Shown: positions 1 through 4,933 of the stretch, in pieces | Layout of the letters: each line of letters starts with the position of its first letter | Position numbering within the stretch: position 1 is the first letter of the stretch | NCBI GenBank assembly: GCA_002315995.1 | Contig: DCHN01000052.1 | Span: 1-6,325 of the forward strand | Direction: 5' to 3' | Source of the DNA: Bacteroidales bacterium UBA1751 | GTDB lineage: Bacteria; Bacteroidota; Bacteroidia; Bacteroidales; UBA932 | Length of the DNA: 6,325 nucleotides | Position numbers and translations under genes: made by a program | Notes under the pieces: model-generated | Seen by the model: only the letters and a program-made list of their open reading frames with translations | The model's database searches: none | Told to the model about the DNA's origin: nothing

Positions 1-172
1 CTCTAAGACTTTCACGGTTGCAAAGCTGGCCAAACATTAGAACAGCGAGCTGATTATAGCAAGTGAACTGTTTGACATATTTGTCGCCGTCGTACTTCCT
101 TGCGAGGTAATTGAAATCATTGCGATCAATGAAGTCTAAAAGCTGTGAGAACACGTATTTTCCGATTATCAT
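1..172 (-). CDS. IS4-type transposase, N-terminal fragment cut by the window edge
   Basis: This is the first 57 codons of a minus-strand gene that runs off the left edge. The ATG at 172-170 opens a frame beginning MIIGKYVFSQLLDF, followed by NYLARKYDGDKYVKQF and then FGQLCNRESLR at residues 47-57. The order GKYVFSQ, KYDG(D/N)KYVK, FGQL.NRESLR matches, from memory, the DUF4372-type N-terminal domain of IS4-family transposases common in Bacteroidales. That domain precedes the DDE catalytic domain, which would lie outside the window. No stop interrupts the visible part, so it may be intact, but this cannot be judged here. A better start is not available: the ATG a few bases upstream is in another frame. 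A TAnnTTTG box lies 23 bases upstream. The product would move its own element by cut-and-paste transposition. Confidence 0.75.
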   Translation of the reverse strand, partial: MIIGKYVFSQLLDFIDRNDFNYLARKYDGDKYVKQFTCYNQLAVLMFGQLCNRESLR

Positions 173-194
173 ATGCCATTCTACGATAGTCTGG

Positions 195-202
195 CAAAGA
201 TA
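195..202 (-). promoter_or_regulatory. -7 box for the IS4-type transposase
   Basis: On the minus strand this reads TATCTTTG, an exact match to the Bacteroidota -7 consensus TAnnTTTG, 22 bases before the transposase ATG. No TTTG-type -33 box is seen at about 19 bases upstream, so the promoter call rests on one box. Confidence 0.35.
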
Positions 203-321
203 AATTCAAATCGGTTGACTCGAATAAGCCTTGTAATTACCTAACTTTCAATATTTTCAAAGAACTTTTATGATTTTTTAGTGGACACTAATGACCATCC
301 ATAATAAATCAACCCATCTGT

Positions 322-392
322 GGCAATCCGACGCTCAGGCTGCAAGTACGCAAGTGCTTCCTTGCATCTGAGCTTCCCGGATTGCCTTTTTT
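322..392 (+). terminator. Long stem-loop followed by six T: terminator or leader attenuator
   Basis: GGCAATCCG (322-330) pairs perfectly with CGGATTGCC (378-386). Inside, GCTCAG (333-338) pairs with CTGAGC (368-373) and TGCAAG (341-346) with CTTGCA (361-366), with a small internal bulge between the two inner helices. That is 21 base pairs in one nested arm, followed directly by six T at 387-392. This is the form of a rho-independent terminator reading rightward. No plus-strand gene lies before it, while the cassette gene starts 62 bases after it. It could therefore be a leader attenuator, or a barrier against transcription entering from the insertion sequence. No convincing plus-strand promoter was found upstream. 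Confidence 0.6.
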
Positions 393-393
393 C

Positions 394-421
394 TTTCAAA
401 GCCGCGGACTGCGGCTTGAAA
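394..421 (+). promoter_or_regulatory. Second leader hairpin before the cassette
   Basis: AAGCCGC (399-405) and GCGGCTT (411-417) form a perfect 7-bp stem with loop GGACT. TTTC (394-397) and GAAA (418-421) extend it by four pairs across one bulged A. It begins one base after the T-run of the preceding long hairpin and has no T-run of its own, so it is not a terminator. It ends 33 bases before the first cassette ATG. It may be a structured 5' untranslated element or a protein-binding hairpin. The function is unknown. Confidence 0.5.
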
Positions 422-454
422 CCATTAATAATAATAACCATTAAAACATTAAAA

Positions 455-946
455 ATGATTGAATTACGCGACAGAACCAAGAAACTTAACACGTTGTTCG
501 TTCATGAGAGAGGCAAGTACCTCATCCTTAAGATAGGAGACACCTTTCAGAAGTTCGACAACATTTACGGATCGATTTGTGACATTACCCAGAAGACGCA
601 TACAACCAAAAGCGGAAGTACATTCAAGGCCTGGCACATAGAGATGGTATATCATCCCACCGGACAGTACTATGATGTCATGTTCCCCCTTCACTCCGTG
701 GCTTTCCGGACCATCATCCGCTCCATTGCATCCGTAAGGATCAAATATGGCACTCAGTTGAGAATTGAATTATACAGACCGAAGAATAAAAGCTACAACA
801 TGGCGGAAGTGTTCATCGGCGAGAAGAAGCTTGACTGGTGTCCCGAAAGAATGCCGTCCGGAAATGAGGAGTGTGAAAGATGGCTGCAGGAGCACATCAA
901 TGTAATAGTGGATGGGCTCTACTCTCCTATAATACCAGCATATTAA
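455..946 (+). CDS. Uncharacterised protein, first of two tandem paralogues
   Basis: This gene encodes a 163-residue protein I do not recognise by name. I chose the ATG at 455 (MIELRDRTKK). The open frame extends further upstream, but that stretch is taken up by two strong RNA hairpins. The protein is soluble in appearance, with no signal peptide or membrane segment. It shares an ordered set of residues with the next gene product: FKAWH at 57-61, YDVMFP at 73-78, S81, R85, IAS at 91-93, RIELY at 103-107, VF at 119-120, LDW at 126-128, MP at 133-134 and a WL...V...L tail. Short alternating strands with a G-rich connector would suit a small beta-barrel such as an OB fold, so a nucleic-acid-binding role is possible, but this is only inference. 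It is 19 bases ahead of its paralogue and probably co-transcribed with it. Confidence 0.8.
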   Translation: MIELRDRTKKLNTLFVHERGKYLILKIGDTFQKFDNIYGSICDITQKTHTTKSGSTFKAWHIEMVYHPTGQYYDVMFPLHSVAFRTIIRSIASVRIKYGTQLRIELYRPKNKSYNMAEVFIGEKKLDWCPERMPSGNEECERWLQEHINVIVDGLYSPIIPAY

Positions 947-965
947 ACATCAAAAATATAATGAT

Positions 966-1487
966 ATGATATACAAATCCAACGAGAATAAGAGTAACAC
1001 AAGATATTATCACCTGCATAAGGAGTTCATTGTACCAAGGGATAATATTAATGAGCATTATGACTGCATAGAGGGAAGAATACGCCACATTCTTCTGAGG
1101 AAGCATTGCCGCAACGGCGAGGAATTCACTGCCTGGCACCTTGTCATGGAAGATGGCGGTGAAAGTTATGACATCATGTTCCCGGCTAATTCTAAGGTGC
1201 CCCGCAACATCGTCATGTCACTCGCATCGGACAAGGAGCTGACCGGTAGGGACAGGATCAGGATTGAGGTGTTTGTTCCTCAATTCTCCAGAAATACTGT
1301 AGCCAACGTATTCAAGAACGGAAAGCAGCTCAGGTGGTACACCGTAGATATGCCGCCTGTATTCTACAACAGGGAAACAGGCAATCCGGACTATAGTGGA
1401 CGGGAAGCATGGCTGATGGATCTTGTACCGGTAATTAACGCCCGCCTTGCGGAAAGGAGCTATGGAGCCAGAGGAGAGGAGGATTAA
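966..1487 (+). CDS. Uncharacterised protein, second tandem paralogue
   Basis: This gene encodes a 173-residue protein. It is clearly related to the product just upstream: FTAWH at 54-58, YDIMFP at 68-73, S76, R80, SLAS at 85-88, IRIEVF at 98-103, VF at 115-116, LRW at 122-124 and MP at 129-130. Similarity continues in the C-terminal helix (EAWLMDLVPVINARL, against ERWLQEHINVIVDGL in the first copy). The N-terminal 35 residues and the loop between the conserved blocks differ, which suggests an old duplication with specialisation. No membrane or signal segment is seen. An ATG at 961 is followed at once by a stop, so the start is 966. The last 26 bases overlap the next gene, a sign of translational coupling. 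The function is unknown; a DNA-binding, SSB-like fold is a guess. Confidence 0.8.
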   Translation: MIYKSNENKSNTRYYHLHKEFIVPRDNINEHYDCIEGRIRHILLRKHCRNGEEFTAWHLVMEDGGESYDIMFPANSKVPRNIVMSLASDKELTGRDRIRIEVFVPQFSRNTVANVFKNGKQLRWYTVDMPPVFYNRETGNPDYSGREAWLMDLVPVINARLAERSYGARGEED

Positions 1488-2133
1488 CCGACATGATGCC
1501 GTAGTGAAGCTTGTGTTGTCTCATTCACCCCGCATAGGAGGGCTGATTATAGACGCATACGGCTTGAAGTGTCTTTCACCTTCTATAACACTCATGGAGA
1601 ATGTAAGATTGGATCTGCAGGCCGAGGAGGGCATTAATAAGAGATATCCCGATATCGCGGGATACATTGACACGGGTATTATGCGGGTGAGCATAATAAT
1701 TGAGGTCAAGCGCCTGTTGAAGGATCTGTGGTGGTCCGGCGAACAGTATCTCTCTTACATGGGCAATTCCAGGCTGTTCTTCATTGCGGTGCCGGAGCGT
1801 CTTGTAGGAGAGTGCATATGCCGTGTCAGACGGCCGCAGTGTGTTTTGGGGAAGATAGGTGTGATTAATGCTGACAATGGAGATATAGTGGTTATGCCTT
1901 CCGTGCAGGATTGCGGCTTCGGTAAGGAGACAAGAATGCTCAGCAATATGCTTGCCGACGGCAGGTACAGACCTGAAGGTCTGCCAGTCAGGCTGCCTAT
2001 GGATGTTGTTCCTTTTTTGGATATGGACGGATTGCGGATAAGAACGCCATATCTCTATTTGGCGCGTGCAATGGGCCGCAGTGGCTATGAAATTGGAAGC
2101 GGTGTGACACGAAACAAGCCTCCCCCTGGGTGA
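1462..2133 (+). CDS. Putative PD-(D/E)XK nuclease-like protein, MmcB-like core
   Basis: The protein has 223 residues from the ATG at 1462. An in-frame TTG at 1447 would add five. A purine run, AAAGGAG, lies only two bases before the ATG, so it is unlikely to act as a normal ribosome site. The core is YPDIAG at 62-67, then SIIIEVK at 77-83, then GEQYLSYMGNSRLFFIAVP at 93-111. The spacing D64, E81-x-K83 is the pattern of the restriction-endonuclease-like fold. The order of an EVK strand, an aromatic helix with Y, and an FFIAVP strand recalls MmcB-family DNA repair proteins, followed by a GVINADNGDIVVM strand pair (133-145) as in that family. I see no other named domain; the C-terminal 75 residues are unassigned. 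It overlaps the preceding gene by 26 bases. The stop codon uses the first base of the adjoining MITE-like element, so the C-terminus may be altered. Confidence 0.7.
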   Translation: MEPEERRINRHDAVVKLVLSHSPRIGGLIIDAYGLKCLSPSITLMENVRLDLQAEEGINKRYPDIAGYIDTGIMRVSIIIEVKRLLKDLWWSGEQYLSYMGNSRLFFIAVPERLVGECICRVRRPQCVLGKIGVINADNGDIVVMPSVQDCGFGKETRMLSNMLADGRYRPEGLPVRLPMDVVPFLDMDGLRIRTPYLYLARAMGRSGYEIGSGVTRNKPPPG

Positions 2134-2169
2134 TTCGAGTCCACACAAACCTCCCTTTTTCTTTTTTTT

Positions 2170-2274
2170 CTGGACTGTCTGGACTATTTCTGGACTTTCT
2201 CTGGACTGAAAATGTGCTCTACAGCTGTTTGTAGGGCGCTTTTTGTGCGAAAGTCCAGAGTCCAGCCAGTCCAG
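2170..2274. repeat. CTGGACT array: four direct copies facing three inverted copies
   Basis: CTGGACT occurs at 2170-2176, 2179-2185, 2190-2196 and 2201-2207. Its complement AGTCCAG occurs at 2252-2258, 2259-2265 and 2268-2274. The outer three left copies pair with the three right copies; ATTT at 2186-2189 is bulged, and the fourth left copy has no partner. The array forms most of the stem of the surrounding palindromic element. It could be a set of transposase or regulator binding sites, or simply the stem of a structured nucleic acid. Confidence 0.75.
2214..2244 (+). terminator. Central hairpin of the element, terminator-like for the three-gene cassette
   Basis: GTGCTCTACA (2214-2223) pairs with TGTAGGGCGC (2230-2239) over ten positions, two of them G-U, around loop GCTGTT. 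Five T follow at 2240-2244. It lies 81 bases after the stop codon of the nuclease-like gene and no other plus-strand terminator precedes it, so it may end the cassette transcript. Confidence 0.5.
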
Positions 2275-2394
2275 CTAATAAAAAAAGTGGGTATTGGGGG
2301 ACTCGAATGGTGTAAGGAAATAGGAAGGTAAATGGAAAAAATGAATATAAAGTATATAGAAATATATATAATTCTACCTACGTTCATTTTCTGT

Positions 2395-2410
2395 AAAATG
2401 GTACCATTTT
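2395..2410. repeat. 16-bp perfect palindrome, possible operator or recombination site
   Basis: AAAATGGTACCATTTT is fully self-complementary. It abuts three 11-bp direct repeats on its right and a very AT-rich stretch (about 2332-2378) on its left that includes TATATA inverted repeats. No gene in the window uses it as an obvious operator. The stretch from 2313 to 2394 holds nothing else I can name. Confidence 0.6.
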
Positions 2411-2440
2411 GGGGTAACTTTGGGGTAACATTGGGGTAAC
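2408..2440. repeat. Three in-phase 11-bp direct repeats, GGGGTAAC core
   Basis: TTTGGGGTAAC occurs at 2408-2418 and 2419-2429, and ATTGGGGTAAC at 2430-2440. The copies are exactly adjacent with a period of 11, close to one helical turn, so a protein bound to each copy would sit on the same face of the DNA. The array ends 45 bases from the 3' end of the tRNA-Asp gene. Candidates are arm-type integrase sites of an element integrated at the tRNA, plasmid-type iterons, or a transcription-factor array. The sequence alone does not decide. Confidence 0.7.
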
Positions 2441-2446
2441 ATTTAC

Positions 2447-2474
2447 AAAAAACCCCGCAGAGATATCTGCAGGG
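2447..2474 (-). terminator. Rho-independent terminator of tRNA-Asp
   Basis: On the minus strand CCCTGCAGA (2474-2466) pairs with TCTGCGGGG (2461-2453) with one wobble pair and a 4-base loop, followed by six T (2452-2447). It begins 10 bases after the tRNA 3' end and would end the tRNA transcript. Confidence 0.85.
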
Positions 2475-2484
2475 CATTTTCTTG

Positions 2485-2558
2485 CGGTGCGGAAGGGACT
2501 CGAACCCTCGACCTCCGCCGTGACAGGGCGGCATTCTAACCAGCTGAACTACCGCACC
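2485..2558 (-). tRNA. tRNA-Asp, anticodon GTC
   Basis: The 74-base minus-strand gene folds as a complete cloverleaf. The acceptor stem is GGTGCGG with CCGCACC, and the discriminator base is G, as usual for aspartate tRNAs. The anticodon arm is CCGCC-CTGTCAC-GGCGG with GTC at plus-strand 2522-2524. The T arm is GAGGG-TTCGAGT-CCCTT. CCA is not encoded, so it must be added after transcription. It reads GAC and GAT codons. The gene has its own promoter and terminator. tRNA 3' ends are common integration sites, and accessory-looking DNA begins just beyond this one. Confidence 0.98.
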
Positions 2559-2596
2559 AGTAGTTCCCGTTAGGTCTTTATTCCCGTTTGGGATTG

Positions 2597-2627
2597 CAAA
2601 AGTAGTTACTTTTTTTGAATGTGCAAA
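2597..2627 (-). promoter_or_regulatory. Bacteroidota-type promoter for tRNA-Asp
   Basis: On the minus strand TTTG (2627-2624) is followed after exactly 19 bases by TACTTTTG (2604-2597). This fits the Bacteroidota consensus of a TTTG -33 box and a TAnnTTTG -7 box. The -7 box ends 38 bases before the tRNA 5' end, leaving a leader of roughly 30 bases to be removed. It is the best-formed promoter in the window. Confidence 0.85.
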
Positions 2628-2644
2628 CTTTTTTGAGGGATTTT

Positions 2645-3793
2645 TTATTTTTTTCTGCGGCTCCGGAATTTCTCCCAAAGGGATTTGCCTTTAGCATACC
2701 AGAATATGGAGAATATGAAGCCGAAAAGCAGGGATTTGATGATGATTGAAAGTTTGCTTGGAGAGCCTTTTGTAGGAACCGAAGGCAATTCTATCTCTGC
2801 AATGACTGGATTTTCGCGCTGTACTTGAGCCTGCGCCTGAAGCATGTTCTGGGACATTGTAGTGTATAACTGGAACTTCAGGTTCATCTCATTCATAAGA
2901 CGCTGTTTCTGCACTATGACGCTCTCTTTCACAGGACCTATGTTGCTGTCAACGAATTTTGCGTATCTCTCTTGAGCTTCATAGTACTCCTGCTCGGCTC
3001 TGCTGTTCATCAGTTTGTAGTACTCCAAATCTTTCCTCACCTTCTCTGTTCTGTAGTCGGTGATTAATTTTTTCAGCTTCCTTATTACTCCCTTTGACAC
3101 CGTTGCTGCAACCAGAGGATCCTGATCCTTTACGGTAATGGTAACCACATAACTCTTTTTGTCAAGTTTGGTTGATACTTTCTTCTTTGAAACAAGTTCA
3201 ACCATAGCGCTCTCTTTCTTAGTGAGCTTGAAAGGGTCGAGTTTGTGGGTTGCCCCGTTATCCTCCTCTTCAGGTGAGAGGAGATCACGTATCAGATTCA
3301 ACAGATTGAATGGCGCTGAGAAGATCTTTGAAACCAGTGAACTTTTCTGGTGCTCCGAAAGGTATTCGTAGTAGGTGACTATACTGGTATTTCCATTATC
3401 ATCCTCAATTTCCACCTGCAGGTCAAACAACTCAATGATGAATCTTTTCGATTGTATCAGTTGCGGATAGAGATCAGGGCGCACAGCATCTGATGACATG
3501 TTGGCATTAAGCATGGACCCCATCCCTAGCATGGAGGCAATTGAACTCAAGTTGCCTCCGCTACTCTTGGTTGAAAACTCCGGCGCAATTGAAGCTACAA
3601 CGGTATATTGTTTCGGCGTTGTGAAGGCCAGAACCAGACCTATGACAAAAAAGAGAGCGCAAATGCGGCGTATCCCCCTTTTGTTTGACCACCCCCTCTT
3701 AAATCCTCTCTTGAATTTTTCTATGTACTTACTGAAATCTATCTCCTCACTATCGTCAATGTAGGAATAATTCTGTTTGTTCTCGTTTTCCAT
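2645..3793 (-). CDS. Chain-length determinant protein, Wzz family
   Basis: This is a 382-residue inner-membrane protein with the Wzz layout. A basic cytoplasmic N-terminus (EKFKRGFKRGWSNKRGIRR, 25-43) is followed by a membrane segment at about 44-58 (ICALFFVIGLVLAF). A large periplasmic domain with a predicted coiled-coil region at about 235-325 comes next. Then a proline-rich stretch (ELPSVPTKGSPSK, 335-347) leads into a second membrane segment at about 348-366, and the tail is basic. No tyrosine-kinase domain follows, so it is the polymerase co-regulator type and not a fused kinase. In the family it sets the length of O-antigen, capsule or exopolysaccharide chains made by the Wzy pathway. 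No other polysaccharide genes are in the window, so it appears as an orphan. The exact polymer is unknown. Confidence 0.88.
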   Translation of the reverse strand: MENENKQNYSYIDDSEEIDFSKYIEKFKRGFKRGWSNKRGIRRICALFFVIGLVLAFTTPKQYTVVASIAPEFSTKSSGGNLSSIASMLGMGSMLNANMSSDAVRPDLYPQLIQSKRFIIELFDLQVEIEDDNGNTSIVTYYEYLSEHQKSSLVSKIFSAPFNLLNLIRDLLSPEEEDNGATHKLDPFKLTKKESAMVELVSKKKVSTKLDKKSYVVTITVKDQDPLVAATVSKGVIRKLKKLITDYRTEKVRKDLEYYKLMNSRAEQEYYEAQERYAKFVDSNIGPVKESVIVQKQRLMNEMNLKFQLYTTMSQNMLQAQAQVQRENPVIAEIELPSVPTKGSPSKLSIIIKSLLFGFIFSIFWYAKGKSLWEKFRSRRKK

Positions 3794-3836
3794 AATTGTT
3801 GATTTAATGCTTCGTCAGTTCCTTGCAACCAAATTT

Positions 3837-3844
3837 CAAAGGTA
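3837..3844 (-). promoter_or_regulatory. -7 box for the chain-length determinant gene
   Basis: The minus strand reads TACCTTTG, matching TAnnTTTG, 43 bases before the ATG. No clear -33 TTTG lies at the usual distance. It forms a divergent pair with the mazG box 21 bases to the right. Confidence 0.5.
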
Positions 3845-3865
3845 ACATTTTTTTTCAAATATCCC

Positions 3866-3873
3866 TATCTTTG
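3866..3873 (+). promoter_or_regulatory. -7 box for mazG
   Basis: TATCTTTG matches TAnnTTTG and lies 33 bases before the chosen mazG ATG. It also argues against the more upstream in-frame TTG at 3823, which would precede the transcript. A -33 box is not evident. Confidence 0.55.
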
Positions 3874-3906
3874 CAGAGATGGACGAATCAACTAACGGAA
3901 CAGAAA

Positions 3907-4899
3907 ATGGATATTGAAAAGGAACAGGATAATTGGAGACCGCTGCTCGACAATGCAGGAGATAAAGAGATAGATGCATTAAGGGAGAAGCAGCTTAAGG
4001 CATTCAGACGCGTGCTTGATGTAATGGATGATTTGCGCTGCAAATGCCCTTGGGACCGCAAGCAGACATTCGGCTCACTTCGCCCTCAGACAATAGAGGA
4101 GGTGTACGAACTCAGCGATGCCGTTTCTAAGCTTGTTTCAGAGTCTGCTACAGAGTGTGCTGGCGGTTCGGGTACCTCCTGCGAAACTTCCGGAACGGAT
4201 GCGCAGGCGGCTTCTTGTAATGAAGATGGCAAAAACCTCTACAGAGAAATCTGCAAGGAACTTGGCGATGTACTTCTTCATATCGTTTTTTATGCCAAAT
4301 TGGGGCAGGAGCAGGGCAGGTTTGACATTGCCGATATATGCAACAGTCTGGTTGACAAGCTCGTATATCGCCATCCTCACGTATATGGCTCAACCAGCGT
4401 AGGTGGTTCGGACGATGTGGTGAAGAATTGGGAGCAGCTCAAGAGCAAGGAGAAGGATGGGAACAAGAGCATTTTAAGCGGTGTGCCATTTGCGCTTCCA
4501 AGCATCATAAAGGCCTACCGTGTGCAGGACAAGGCGCGTGCCGTAGGCTTTGACTGGGAGCAGAAGGAGGATGTGTGGGCAAAGGTTGCCGAGGAACTTG
4601 AAGAACTCAAGGCCGAACTTGTTTCCTATTCCGCACAGCGCGATAGCGAATCTTCCTCTTGCAAACTGCGCGCGGAGGGTGAACTGGGAGACTTCATTTT
4701 CTCTGTTGTGAATGCCGCGCGCCTGTATCATCTTAACCCAGACAGCGCCCTTGAGATGACCAACAACAAGTTCATACGCCGTTTCAATTATGTTGAGGCG
4801 TGCGCCAAGGAGATGGGTCGTGACATCAAGGAGCTCACACTTGGTGAGATGGACGAGCTCTGGAACAGGGCAAAGGCGCAGGAACATTTTCAAAATTGA
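3907..4899 (+). CDS. mazG: Nucleoside triphosphate pyrophosphohydrolase MazG
   Basis: The protein has 330 residues from the ATG at 3907. MazG hydrolyses nucleoside triphosphates to monophosphates and pyrophosphate, cleaning the nucleotide pool; in Escherichia coli it also lowers ppGpp levels. The first MazG domain shows CPWDRKQT (47-54), EEVYEL (64-69), ELGD (118-121) and RHPHVYG (155-161), with the metal-binding EExxE and ExxD acids present. The second domain shows EELEELKAE (229-237), ELGD (259-262) and NNKFIRRF (286-293). A Ser/Gly/Cys-rich stretch at about 76-110 separates EEVYEL from ELGD, and a smaller one lies at about 241-257. Together they explain most of the extra length over the usual 260-270 residues. 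The gene is transcribed divergently from the chain-length determinant gene. The family assignment is secure. Confidence 0.95.
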   Translation: MDIEKEQDNWRPLLDNAGDKEIDALREKQLKAFRRVLDVMDDLRCKCPWDRKQTFGSLRPQTIEEVYELSDAVSKLVSESATECAGGSGTSCETSGTDAQAASCNEDGKNLYREICKELGDVLLHIVFYAKLGQEQGRFDIADICNSLVDKLVYRHPHVYGSTSVGGSDDVVKNWEQLKSKEKDGNKSILSGVPFALPSIIKAYRVQDKARAVGFDWEQKEDVWAKVAEELEELKAELVSYSAQRDSESSSCKLRAEGELGDFIFSVVNAARLYHLNPDSALEMTNNKFIRRFNYVEACAKEMGRDIKELTLGEMDELWNRAKAQEHFQN

Positions 4900-4933
4900 T
4901 GCTCCCAAAAGTCGGGAATCGGCTATTTTTTGA

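Larger units (their letters stand above)
1..291 (-). mobile_element. End of an IS4-type insertion sequence (inner boundary inferred)
   Basis: The partial transposase is followed by about 100 bases of AT-rich sequence. This reaches an imperfect palindrome, TTAGTGGACACTAA, at 278-291, which I take as the likely outer end of the insertion sequence. Read on the minus strand the end would be TTAGTGTCCACTAAAAAATC, a plausible terminal inverted repeat for this group. The opposite end is outside the window, so neither the inverted repeat nor a target duplication can be confirmed. The boundary could be wrong by tens of bases. Confidence 0.4.
2133..2308. mobile_element. 176-bp MITE-like palindromic element with GGTG target duplication
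   Basis: The ends are perfect 10-bp inverted repeats, ATTCGAGTCC at 2133-2142 and GGACTCGAAT at 2299-2308. GGTG occurs directly outside both (2129-2132 and 2309-2312), as expected for a 4-bp target duplication. Inside the ends a T-rich block (2156-2169) faces an A-rich block (2277-2286). The CTGGACT copies then face AGTCCAG copies: 2170-2185 pairs with 2259-2274 at 15 of 16 positions and 2190-2199 with 2249-2258 at 10 of 10. The centre is a 10-bp hairpin. No protein of credible size is encoded, so it would be non-autonomous, moved by a transposase elsewhere. I cannot assign a parent family. It might instead be a repetitive structured intergenic element. Confidence 0.6.
2129..2312. repeat. GGTG direct repeats flanking the MITE-like element
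   Basis: GGTG at 2129-2132 and again at 2309-2312 abuts the two inverted-repeat ends exactly. A chance 4-base match at these fixed places has a probability of about 1 in 256, so this supports insertion but does not prove it. The left copy lies in the last codons of the nuclease-like gene. Confidence 0.55.

Noticed and set aside
320..454. In-frame upstream extension of the first cassette gene, adding 45 residues
   Set aside because: The stretch is filled by two strong hairpins, one with a T-run, and the extra residues share nothing with the paralogue. The ATG at 455 after an AT-rich run is the better start.
1576..2148. Minus-strand open frame of 190 codons opposite the nuclease-like gene
   Set aside because: The plus-strand product has a recognisable PD-(D/E)XK-like core and fits the cassette; the antisense product has no recognisable motif and runs into the MITE-like element.
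2107..2154. Similar ACACGAAACAAGCCTCCC and ACACAAACCTCCC on either side of the element's left end
   Set aside because: The match needs two gaps and sits in low-complexity C/A-rich DNA, so it is not a convincing repeat.
2309..2440. CRISPR-like array
   Set aside because: The three 11-bp repeats are directly adjacent with no spacers, and no cas gene is present.
2184..2678. Minus-strand open frame of 164 codons across the tRNA region
   Set aside because: It covers the tRNA-Asp gene, its promoter and terminator, the direct repeats and half the palindromic element, and its product looks like translated non-coding DNA.
3823..3906. Upstream TTG start for mazG
   Set aside because: It would begin before the -7 box at 3866-3873, and the added residues are not part of the MazG domain.
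4901..4931. Possible terminator after mazG
   Set aside because: Only TCCC (4903-4906) and GGGA (4914-4917) pair well before the T-run at 4926-4931. A 4-bp stem with an unpaired gap before the T-run is too weak to call.
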